The notes beneath the pieces are model-generated. The model saw nothing but the letters and a program-made list of their open reading frames with translations, made no database searches and was not told the DNA's origin. 6,400 nucleotides of DNA from Mariprofundus sp. GTDB taxonomy: Bacteria > Pseudomonadota > Zetaproteobacteria > Mariprofundales > Mariprofundaceae. The DNA lies in contig JAUZQH010000187.1 of the NCBI GenBank assembly GCA_030951065.1, forward strand, positions 1-6,400, read 5' to 3'. Position numbers and translations under genes: made by a program. The stretch's first letter is position 1, and the number at the start of each line of letters is the position of its first letter. Of this stretch, positions 1-4,812 are shown one piece after another.

Positions 1-142
1 CACACAACATCCTGGCATGCGCTTTCGAACCGGCAATATCCTCGGCATACATACGCGCATCTACATCGGTGGATGCATTGAATGCTTCTACAAATTCATC
101 GGTCGGGGATTCAAAACGACCACCCCAGGGTTTTTCAGACAT
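1..142 (-). CDS. argH: Argininosuccinate lyase, N-terminal part (runs off the left edge)
   Basis: Argininosuccinate lyase splits argininosuccinate into arginine and fumarate, the last step of arginine synthesis in the cytoplasm. Only the first 47 codons lie in the window. They begin [10 protein letters not shown] and include the family's conserved N-terminal stretch [12 protein letters not shown], which matches the start of bacterial ArgH closely. The start codon at 142-140 is preceded by AGGTG (153-149) with a 6-nt gap, a good ribosome binding site. The gene lies downstream of slyX on the same strand, 150 bp away, so it may be read from its own promoter or by read-through. The frame is intact as far as it can be seen. 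The identity is secure; the catalytic serine loop and the rest of the enzyme are outside the window. Confidence 0.93.
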   Translation of the reverse strand, partial: MSEKPWGGRFESPTDEFVEAFNASTDVDARMYAEDIAGSKAHARMLC

Positions 143-211
143 GTTCGGCACCTGCTTTAATATCAGACAAATAACGCGTCTGCATAGTTTTTTTATACCC
201 CATTGATAACA

Positions 212-248
212 ATCACATCATGGCGTGGAAAAAATCCATGTGCGTGAT
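212..248. repeat. Interrupted inverted repeat between slyX and argH
   Basis: Two pairs of 5-bp arms nest in one another. ATCAC (212-216) pairs with GTGAT (244-248), and CATGG (219-223) pairs with CCATG (236-240), with a small internal loop (AT against TGC) and a 12-nt A-rich apical loop. No T-run follows on either strand within a few bases, so it is not a standard intrinsic terminator. It could be a weak transcript hairpin downstream of slyX, or part of the argH leader or operator. The function is unknown. Confidence 0.35.
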
Positions 249-292
249 GATTCGACAACTATAACCATGCTTGTTTGTTACGGGAACTGTTC

Positions 293-496
293 TCAATAGT
301 GCGGCGGTGGAACCTCTTCATCCGGACGGGCGAGTCCCGTACTGCTGCTCTGCTCCAGATGTTGTCGCAACTGCTTCATCTCTTTCTCCAACCGGTCAAT
401 CTGCTCCTGCTGGCGGGTCACCACCTCATTCAACTCTTCGATAGTGTGATCCTGATAAGAAATTCTGGTTTCCAGTTCGATGAGACGATCTTTCAT
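293..496 (-). CDS. slyX: SlyX family protein
   Basis: SlyX is a small, widely conserved proteobacterial protein of unknown biochemical role. The 67-residue product is the usual family length. It has the family pattern: an N-terminal ELETRISYQDHTIEELNEVV segment, a heptad-like coiled coil to about residue 50 (many E, Q, L, R), and the diagnostic C-terminal end PPPHY. The start at 496 leaves no obvious Shine-Dalgarno sequence, but it gives the normal SlyX N-terminus. The gene is divergent from the iron operon, with a 169-bp region between the two start codons that holds the Fur boxes. argH follows on the same strand after 150 bp. The family assignment is firm; the function cannot be stated. No clear sigma-70 promoter could be picked for it. 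Confidence 0.93.
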   Translation of the reverse strand: MKDRLIELETRISYQDHTIEELNEVVTRQQEQIDRLEKEMKQLRQHLEQSSSTGLARPDEEVPPPHY

Positions 497-593
497 GCCC
501 GCATGCTAACGATGAACAGCGCATTGTGCAGTGCTCAATCTGCGACCAGGAAAAGAAATATGGACCCGGCCATCAATATACAGGAACCATATA

Positions 594-608
594 TGATAAT
601 GATTATCA
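594..608. promoter_or_regulatory. Fur box 1 (perfect 7-1-7 motif)
   Basis: The 15-bp sequence TGATAATGATTATCA matches the inverted 7-1-7 Fur recognition motif (TGATAATnATTATCA) at every defined position; with flanking bases the perfect palindrome is 17 bp (593-609). It lies just upstream of the likely -35 element of the cupredoxin/FTR1 operon. Fur with Fe(II) is expected to bind here and repress when iron is sufficient. Confidence 0.93.
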
Positions 609-616
609 TTTTTTTG

Positions 617-646
617 TTGACTTGCAGTTATGATAATGATTATCAT
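617..646 (+). promoter_or_regulatory. Iron-regulated sigma-70 promoter of the cupredoxin/FTR1 operon
   Basis: TTGACT (617-622) and TATCAT (641-646) are separated by 18 bp and match the sigma-70 consensus at five of six positions each. The -10 element lies inside the second Fur box, and the first box ends 8 bp before the -35, so bound Fur would block polymerase directly. The predicted transcript starts near 653 and leaves a leader of only about 13 nt, just enough to hold the AGAGGAG ribosome binding site (654-660). An alternative -10 (GATAAT, 632-637) would need a poor T-rich -35. Confidence 0.7.
631..645. promoter_or_regulatory. Fur box 2 (perfect 7-1-7 motif)
   Basis: This is a second, identical copy of TGATAATGATTATCA (17-bp palindrome 630-646), with its centre 37 bp from that of the first. 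It covers the probable -10 element and ends 8 bp before the ribosome binding site of the cupredoxin gene. Two perfect sites bracketing the promoter suggest tight, possibly cooperative, iron repression. Confidence 0.93.
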
Positions 647-665
647 TTGCGCCAGAGGAGTGTAT

Positions 666-1007
666 ATGAATTTTGATATCTCAAAAAAAGCTGTAATCGC
701 ACTGCTGGCTACCCTCCCGGTTATTTTTCCGGCCATGGCCATCGCTGACGAATATACCGTGGTCATTAAAAACCATATGTTTATTCCCGACCGCATCGAA
801 ATGACGGCGGGACAGAAACATCGCCTGATTGTGCTCAACCAGGATGCCACGCCGGAGGAATTTGAAAGCTATGAACTGAACCGGGAAAAAATCGTCGGCG
901 GCCACGCCAGAATCGTGGTTTTTCTGCCACCACTGGAGGCCGGTGAATATCCGTTTTTTGGTGAGTTCAATCCCGATACGGCCCAGGGCCGTATCATTGT
1001 GAAGTAG
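666..1007 (+). CDS. Periplasmic cupredoxin-like protein of an FTR1 iron-uptake operon (FtrB-like)
   Basis: The 113-residue product has a signal peptide (KK at 7-8, hydrophobic core 9-23, probable cleavage AIA/D after residue 27) and then a single cupredoxin_1-type domain of about 85 residues. The pattern NHMFIP (36-41), the EFESYELNREK segment (65-75) and the final EYPFFGEFNPDTAQG strand resemble the cupredoxins paired with FTR1 permeases (FtrB of Ftr systems, N-terminal domain of EfeO). Such proteins are thought to help oxidise or hand over ferrous iron to the permease; that role is inferred here. The mature part has no cysteine, so a classical type 1 copper site is not possible. The start at 666 follows AGAGGAG by 5 nt. 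It is first in a Fur-controlled operon, 9 bp before the permease gene. An in-frame ATG at 630 is rejected because it lies inside Fur box 2. Confidence 0.85.
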   Translation: MNFDISKKAVIALLATLPVIFPAMAIADEYTVVIKNHMFIPDRIEMTAGQKHRLIVLNQDATPEEFESYELNREKIVGGHARIVVFLPPLEAGEYPFFGEFNPDTAQGRIIVK

Positions 1008-1010
1008 GAG
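1005..1010 (+). promoter_or_regulatory. Ribosome binding site of the permease gene, overlapping the upstream stop codon
   Basis: TAGGAG is both the TAG stop of the cupredoxin gene (1005-1007) and the Shine-Dalgarno of the permease, 6 nt before its ATG at 1017. Such tight packing indicates co-transcription and probably translational coupling. Confidence 0.8.
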
Positions 1011-1016
1011 AACGCC

Positions 1017-2567
1017 ATGTTGTCCACATTGATTATTGTATTCCGTGAAGTGCTGGAAGCCATGCTGGTGGTCGGCATTGCCACTGCGGCGGCACGCGAG
1101 GTTCATATCAGTACGCGCTGGATTTACGCCGGCATTGCCGGCGGACTGATAACAGCGCTGATTGTTGCGATGTTCGCCGACCTGCTTGCCACTTCGATGT
1201 CGGGCATGGGTCAGGAGCTATTCAATGCCTCTGTGCTGCTATCAGCGGCTTTTCTGATGGCTTGGACCGCAATATGGATGGGTAAACACGGGCGTGAAGT
1301 CTCTTCCCGTATTCGGCAGGTGTGCCAACAGGATGAGGGCAAATCGACTCCATTCATCCTTGCCACCGTCGTTGCTTTGGCTGTGGCCAGAGAAGGTGCG
1401 GAAGTGGTGCTGTTTCTGCATGGCGTGGCAGCATCAGAGACAGGTGAAAGTACAGATATGCTCGCCGGCGCAGCGATTGGCATCTTGCTTGGCGTGCTTC
1501 TCGCCGTGGTCTTGTATCGCAGCCTTGTGCATATCCCTGTTCGATATGTATTCGCCATAGTCACGGCTCTGATTGTATTGCTGGCAGCCGGCATGGCTTC
1601 ACAAGGCGTTGCTTATCTGGTGATGATTGATGTGTTACCCGCTCTGAGCCAGACACTCTGGAATACATCCGGAATCATTTCGCAGCATGGATGGTTCGGG
1701 CAATTGTTGCATGCCCTGATGGGCTATGATGACCGACCCAGTGGTATGCAGGTACTGGTATTTGTTGGTGTACTGTCATTCACATGGCTGGCGATTCGGT
1801 GGCAGAAGAAAGTGATGAAAGCCGCTCCGAAAAAAGCGGCCACCGCTGCTGCAATCGTGATGCTGGCAGCAACGGGAATATGCATGCTGCCTGCTGATAC
1901 GCAGGCCAAACAGGTCTATTCCCCCATCGTGGAGCAGGGTGAGCTGGAACTGGAATATTTACTGGATTACAGCGTTGATTCAGATCCCGCCAAAAATGGC
2001 AGTGCCAGACATCAGTTTGAGCTGGAATACGGTGTCACGGATCGCTGGATGACAGCCATTTACGGAGATTTCAGAAAAAGGCCGGGACAGGCATTCACCT
2101 ATCAGGGTTTGAAATGGGAAAACATCTATCAGCTGTTTGAACAGGGAGAACGCTGGCTCGATGCAGGATTATATTTCGAGTATATTTTACCCCAGCGTTC
2201 ATTAAACAAACCCGATGCAGTGGAATTTAAACTGTTGCTGGAAAAACAGCATCGACGCTTGATTCATACGGCCAACCTGATTTTTAAAAAGGAACTGGGT
2301 GCTCGTGCTGTCAATAATACCGCCCTCGAGTATGCATGGCGGAGCAAATGGCGCTGGAAGCGCTTCCTGGAACCGGCGATTGAGTTGTACGGCTCGCTTG
2401 GCGAGGTAGGCAATACCAAATCACTGTCCCGGCAATCCCATCAGATTGGCCCGGTTCTGCTGGGCAAGCTGCGCAACGGACTGAGCTATGAGGTAGGATA
2501 TTTATTCGGCCTCACCACAGCCAGCGATCAGGGCCAGCTGAAATTCATTATTGGTTACGAATTTTAA
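1017..2567 (+). CDS. FTR1-family iron permease fused to a putative outer-membrane beta-barrel domain
   Basis: Residues 1-266 form a complete FTR1/EfeU/FtrC-type iron permease. About seven membrane helices are visible (near 3-23, 35-57, 69-89, 113-135, 147-168, 176-200, 244-262). Both iron-binding motifs of the R-E-x-x-E type are present: REVLE (10-14) in helix 1 and REGAE (125-129) in helix 4. The family tail with GYDDRPSGMQ (235-244) is also present. Permeases of this family usually end near here, but the frame continues to 516 residues. Residues 267-297 look like a signal peptide (Lys-rich start, hydrophobic core 274-291, TQA/K cleavage site). Residues 298-516 are polar with alternating aromatic strands and end in LKFIIGYEF, with a C-terminal Phe like an outer-membrane barrel. 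An in-frame ATG (1815) could start the barrel separately. The permease call is firm; the barrel call is inference. Confidence 0.85.
   Translation: MLSTLIIVFREVLEAMLVVGIATAAAREVHISTRWIYAGIAGGLITALIVAMFADLLATSMSGMGQELFNASVLLSAAFLMAWTAIWMGKHGREVSSRIRQVCQQDEGKSTPFILATVVALAVAREGAEVVLFLHGVAASETGESTDMLAGAAIGILLGVLLAVVLYRSLVHIPVRYVFAIVTALIVLLAAGMASQGVAYLVMIDVLPALSQTLWNTSGIISQHGWFGQLLHALMGYDDRPSGMQVLVFVGVLSFTWLAIRWQKKVMKAAPKKAATAAAIVMLAATGICMLPADTQAKQVYSPIVEQGELELEYLLDYSVDSDPAKNGSARHQFELEYGVTDRWMTAIYGDFRKRPGQAFTYQGLKWENIYQLFEQGERWLDAGLYFEYILPQRSLNKPDAVEFKLLLEKQHRRLIHTANLIFKKELGARAVNNTALEYAWRSKWRWKRFLEPAIELYGSLGEVGNTKSLSRQSHQIGPVLLGKLRNGLSYEVGYLFGLTTASDQGQLKFIIGYEF
1815..2567 (+). other. Possible separately translated or processed outer-membrane protein inside the permease frame
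   Basis: From ATG 1815 the frame would give a 250-residue protein with a textbook Sec signal peptide: MKAAPKKAA start, hydrophobic core to about residue 25, cleavage after ADTQA (residue 31). The mature part would be about 219 residues of beta-rich sequence ending in Phe. The stretch before the ATG is purine-rich (AGAAGAAAG) but is not a strong ribosome binding site. A TGATG overlap in the +1 frame (1813-1817) is the kind of junction seen between coupled genes. I cannot tell from the sequence whether the barrel is made as a fusion and cut by signal peptidase, started internally, or never released. I do not recognise a specific outer-membrane family, and its substrate is unknown. Confidence 0.5.
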
Positions 2568-2606
2568 ATCATATGTCTACAACCCAGGAACGAATTGCCC
2601 GAAAAT

Positions 2607-2637
2607 GCCGATCGATTTGCGATCATTCGTGATTGGC
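2607..2637. terminator. Candidate terminator hairpin between the convergent permease and srkA genes
   Basis: GCCGATC (2607-2613) pairs with GATTGGC (2631-2637), seven pairs with one G-U and a 17-nt loop. On the minus strand the stem is followed by ATTTTC, placed for srkA. On the plus strand TTTT comes 4 nt after the stem. The stem is short and the loop is large, so this is only a weak bidirectional candidate. Confidence 0.35.
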
Positions 2638-2644
2638 GGCGTTT

Positions 2645-3634
2645 TCACTGCCATTGCAACGGTTCCTCCTGCATAGCGGAGGCCTGCTCCTTGAGGGTGA
2701 GGATATGATCCTCCCAGTATTGCTGGGTGTTAAACCATGGGAAAGCGCGCTTGAAAGCCGGATCATCCCAGCGGCGGGCCAGCCAGGCGGCATGATGCAT
2801 CATGCGCAGCGTTCGAAGCGGTTCGATCAGCATCAGTTCCCGAGCGTCGAAATCGTGGAACTGGCTGTATGCAGTCAGCAATGTATCCAGTGTCGCCATC
2901 ATCTGATTGCGATCTCCTGAAAGAAACATCCACAGATCCTGAATGGCCGGTCCCATACGGGCATCATCGAAATCCAGGATATACGGTGCATTGTGTTTCC
3001 ACAGGATATTGCCCGGATGGCCATCCCCGTGCAGGCGGATGTATTGCGGCTTGATGGCATCAAATATCTGTTCAACCGCATCGAGCAAATCCTCAGCCAG
3101 CGTTTCGTAGGCTTTTTCCAACTCCGGAGGAATAAACCCGTTCTCCATCAGAAACTCATATGAATCGTCACCAAAAGTTTGCACATTCAGTTGGGGCCGG
3201 TGCTCAAAATCCGCCGTGGCTCCCAGCGCATGAATACGCGCAATAAATCGCCCGAGCTGCTCCAGGTGTTCCTTGCACTCCAGATCAGGGGCACGACCCG
3301 CTTTCAGCGGATACAGGCTGAATCGGTGCGTCCCGAAATGAAACAGACTGTCACCATCAATCAGCAGCGGCGGTACCACAGGAATCTCCAGAGCCTCCAG
3401 TTCCAGTGTGAATGCATGCTCTTCGAGGATCGCTGCATCACTCCAGCGTTTGGGTCGATAAAACTTGGCCACAACAGCCTCGCCATCTTCGATACCCACC
3501 TGATACACACGGTTTTCATAGGAGTTCAGGGCCAGTTGATGCCCGTCGCAGGCAAACCCGAGACTTTCGACCGCCTGCAACACCTGTTCGGGGCCAAGAT
3601 CGTAAAATGAGGTTGCTTGTTTCGATACATGCAT
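2645..3634 (-). CDS. srkA: Stress response kinase A (YihE-type protein kinase)
   Basis: SrkA is a cytoplasmic Ser/Thr kinase of the aminoglycoside phosphotransferase/choline kinase fold. In E. coli it counters stress-induced death and is part of the Cpx and Rdo response. The 329 residues match the 328-residue E. coli protein along their whole length. LNSYENRVYQ (36-45) and the ATP-lysine in AKFYRP (Lys57) are present. The catalytic loop HGDGHPGN spans 202-209 (Asp204, Asn209), and the metal-binding DFDDAR follows (Asp221). Further conserved stretches are PAIQDLWMFLSGD and the C-terminal WARRWDDPAF-like segment (here LARRWDDPAF). All key residues are intact. No strong Shine-Dalgarno precedes the start at 3634, but this start gives the expected N-terminus. 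The usual neighbour dsbA is absent from the window: downstream is the convergent permease and upstream the divergent glucosaminidase gene. Confidence 0.95.
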   Translation of the reverse strand: MHVSKQATSFYDLGPEQVLQAVESLGFACDGHQLALNSYENRVYQVGIEDGEAVVAKFYRPKRWSDAAILEEHAFTLELEALEIPVVPPLLIDGDSLFHFGTHRFSLYPLKAGRAPDLECKEHLEQLGRFIARIHALGATADFEHRPQLNVQTFGDDSYEFLMENGFIPPELEKAYETLAEDLLDAVEQIFDAIKPQYIRLHGDGHPGNILWKHNAPYILDFDDARMGPAIQDLWMFLSGDRNQMMATLDTLLTAYSQFHDFDARELMLIEPLRTLRMMHHAAWLARRWDDPAFKRAFPWFNTQQYWEDHILTLKEQASAMQEEPLQWQ

Positions 3635-3765
3635 GCCGAAAGCGTATCCGGAATCGTGCCATTTGTCCGCTTTGCGCCTTGTGGCCGCAGGGCAACCACC
3701 CGGCTTGTGTCCGCCCTTGTGTCGCCAGTCACGGAACGGGCCAGGCAGTGACGCAGGGTTCGGCT

Positions 3766-3790
3766 CATGAATACACAGCCCATGAATACA
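3766..3790 (+). repeat. Short direct repeat duplicating the start codon of the glucosaminidase gene
   Basis: CATGAATACA occurs at 3766-3775 and again at 3781-3790, a 15-bp period that keeps the frame and gives two in-frame ATG codons (MNTQPMNT). Only the first ATG has a plausible ribosome binding site, AGGG at 3755-3758, 8 nt upstream. It may be a small tandem duplication. Confidence 0.6.
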
Positions 3791-4555
3791 AGAAAATTGA
3801 ACCCGACACTTATTTCATCCGCCCTGTTCAGCATGATCATCTCGCTTGCAGGTATGTTCGTATTGTCCTCCTGTTCGACAGGCAATCATTCTGCACAGAC
3901 AAGCAATCTGGGCACATCGGCACCCGCCAACAGTGCCCAACAGAAGAAACAGCGTTTTTTCACCTTTCTCAAACCGGTCGTTGAATCCGAGAATGCGCGT
4001 ATTTTACAGCAGCGTGAAAAAATGTTGCATCTGAAATCGGAATCCAGCTTAAGCGGCAGGGAACTGGCATGGTTAACGCAACTGGCTTCAGAATACGACC
4101 TTGCCATCACAGGCCGGCCATCGACTTCAGACTGGCAAACATTGCAGGCTCGAGTGGATATCATTCCGGTTGACATGGCACTGGTACAGGCTGCCAACGA
4201 ATCGGCCTGGGGCACATCCCGCTTCGCGCAACAGGGAAACAATTATTTCGGCCAGTGGTGCTACCGGAAAGGCTGCGGCATGGTGCCCAAACATCGTACG
4301 GCCGGCGCAACGCACGAGGTGCAACGTTTTGAAAGTGTTAAACACTCCGTGCGTACCTATATGCACAATATCAATACAACACGCGCCTATGCCGGGTTCC
4401 GTAGCATCCGCCAAAACCTGCGGATGCACAAACGACCGCTAGATGCCGAAGTACTGGTCGCGGGCCTGAAATCATATTCCGAACGCGGCATGGCCTATGT
4501 CAGAATCATTCAGGCCATGATTCGCAGTAATCACACCCTGATCAGGCAAAGCTGA
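3767..4555 (+). CDS. Bax-like glucosaminidase-domain lipoprotein
   Basis: This 262-residue protein matches E. coli Bax (274 residues) across the glucosaminidase domain (about residues 55-255). Proteins of this family hydrolyse N-acetylglucosamine bonds in peptidoglycan. Landmarks are FLKPVVESENARILQQRE near residues 67-84, ARVDIIPVDM (127-136), the catalytic-region motif ANESAWGTS with the probable acid Glu145, NNYFGQWCY, and the C-terminal LKSYSERGMAYV. The N-terminus has a hydrophobic stretch and the lipobox LSSC, so Cys36 should be lipidated and the enzyme anchored to a membrane facing the periplasm; E. coli Bax has a plain signal sequence instead. A Ser/Ala/Gln-rich linker (37-60) follows. 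The gene is divergent from srkA with 132 bp between them; no clear promoter was found there. The start at 3767 is preferred over the in-frame ATG at 3782. Confidence 0.88.
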   Translation: MNTQPMNTRKLNPTLISSALFSMIISLAGMFVLSSCSTGNHSAQTSNLGTSAPANSAQQKKQRFFTFLKPVVESENARILQQREKMLHLKSESSLSGRELAWLTQLASEYDLAITGRPSTSDWQTLQARVDIIPVDMALVQAANESAWGTSRFAQQGNNYFGQWCYRKGCGMVPKHRTAGATHEVQRFESVKHSVRTYMHNINTTRAYAGFRSIRQNLRMHKRPLDAEVLVAGLKSYSERGMAYVRIIQAMIRSNHTLIRQS

Positions 4556-4562
4556 AAGAGAT

Positions 4563-4581
4563 AGCCACGGCAGCTGTGGCT
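4563..4581 (+). terminator. Weak hairpin after the glucosaminidase gene
   Basis: AGCCAC (4563-4568) pairs perfectly with GTGGCT (4576-4581) around a 7-nt loop, 8 nt after the stop codon. No T-run follows, so it is at best a poor intrinsic terminator. It straddles the left edge of the folA relict, and its right arm depends on a base where the relict differs from the resident folA (4576). Confidence 0.25.
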
Positions 4582-4654
4582 TCATCGAACGAATGCACCA
4601 CCGCACACCCGTCCATCTGCAAGCCTGGCTGCCGGCTCAGAACCAGATTGGTGC
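4566..4654 (-). pseudogene. Dihydrofolate reductase gene relict (internal fragment)
   Basis: These 89 bp align without gaps to 6287-6375, inside the resident folA, on the same strand with a constant offset of 1721. By hand count 15 positions differ (about 83% identity). Read on the minus strand in the folA frame, the fragment gives TNLVLSRQPGLQMDGCAVVHS followed by FDEATAAV, against TNLILTRQTDLQIEGCTVVHS and LDEAKAAV in the resident gene. Nine of 29 residues differ, mostly conservatively, and 8 of 15 base changes fall at third codon positions. In-frame stops close it on both sides (TAG at 4676-4674, TGA at 4544-4542), and no start or catalytic N-terminus is present, so it is a dead fragment. 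A weaker, frameshifted resemblance may continue to about 4680. It looks like the remnant of a diverged second folA copy. Confidence 0.85.
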
Positions 4655-4776
4655 AAGGTGCCTTGCCGCAGGGCTACCGCTATACGGTGGAAAGGCAACA
4701 ACACCGGCAACAGGATTAATTCGGACTAACAGGCATGGGTTTTTTCTATTCCAGGTAAAAATAATCGCTATATTAT
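4655..4776. other. Gene-free stretch between the folA relict and the ATPase promoter
   Basis: Apart from a possible degraded continuation of the folA relict to about 4680, I see no gene here. CAACAGG (4709-4715) recurs nearly unchanged as TAACAGG a little downstream, and a six-T run (4740-4745) has no stem before it. The last 35 bases are AT-rich and lead into the ATPase promoter. No inverted terminal repeats or target-site duplications were found. Confidence 0.5.
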
Positions 4777-4805
4777 TTGATTCGGGTCAAAAAATCTTGT
4801 ATTAT
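4777..4805 (+). promoter_or_regulatory. Sigma-70 promoter of the ATPase gene, probably giving a leaderless mRNA
   Basis: TTGATT (4777-4782) and TATTAT (4800-4805) stand exactly 17 bp apart. The start codon ATG begins at 4813, 8 bases after the -10 element, so transcription would begin at or within a base or two of the ATG. No Shine-Dalgarno sequence precedes this ATG, which agrees with a leaderless transcript. Confidence 0.6.
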
Positions 4806-4812
4806 CTGGCGC

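Noticed and set aside
192..197. TATAAA on the minus strand as an argH -10 element
   Set aside because: No acceptable -35 hexamer is found at 16-18 bp; the A/T run alone does not support a promoter call.
630..665. Upstream in-frame ATG extending the cupredoxin by 12 residues
   Set aside because: It lies in Fur box 2 and upstream of the predicted transcription start; the ATG at 666 has a strong ribosome binding site and begins a proper signal peptide.
681..1106. 141-codon open frame on the minus strand opposite the cupredoxin and permease start
   Set aside because: It is a His/Asn/Gln-rich shadow of real coding sequence, with no recognisable domain and no promoter.
1866..1895. Possible lipobox around Cys289 of the permease fusion
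   Set aside because: The residue before Cys is Ile (TGIC), which does not fit a lipobox; the TQA site at 295-297 is a better cleavage site.
3676..3693. Small hairpin GCCTTG/CAGGGC between srkA and the glucosaminidase gene
   Set aside because: Six pairs including one G-U and no T-run, in a GC-rich stretch between divergent genes; likely chance.
3412..3984. 190-codon plus-strand frame antisense to srkA and overlapping the glucosaminidase start
   Set aside because: Its composition is that of a shadow frame (His, Arg, Cys, Pro rich), and both overlapped genes are well supported by homology.
4777..4812. Alternative TTG start giving 12 more residues on the ATPase
   Set aside because: The TTG is within the -35 element, there is no Shine-Dalgarno, and the family sequence naturally begins at MKHRYL.
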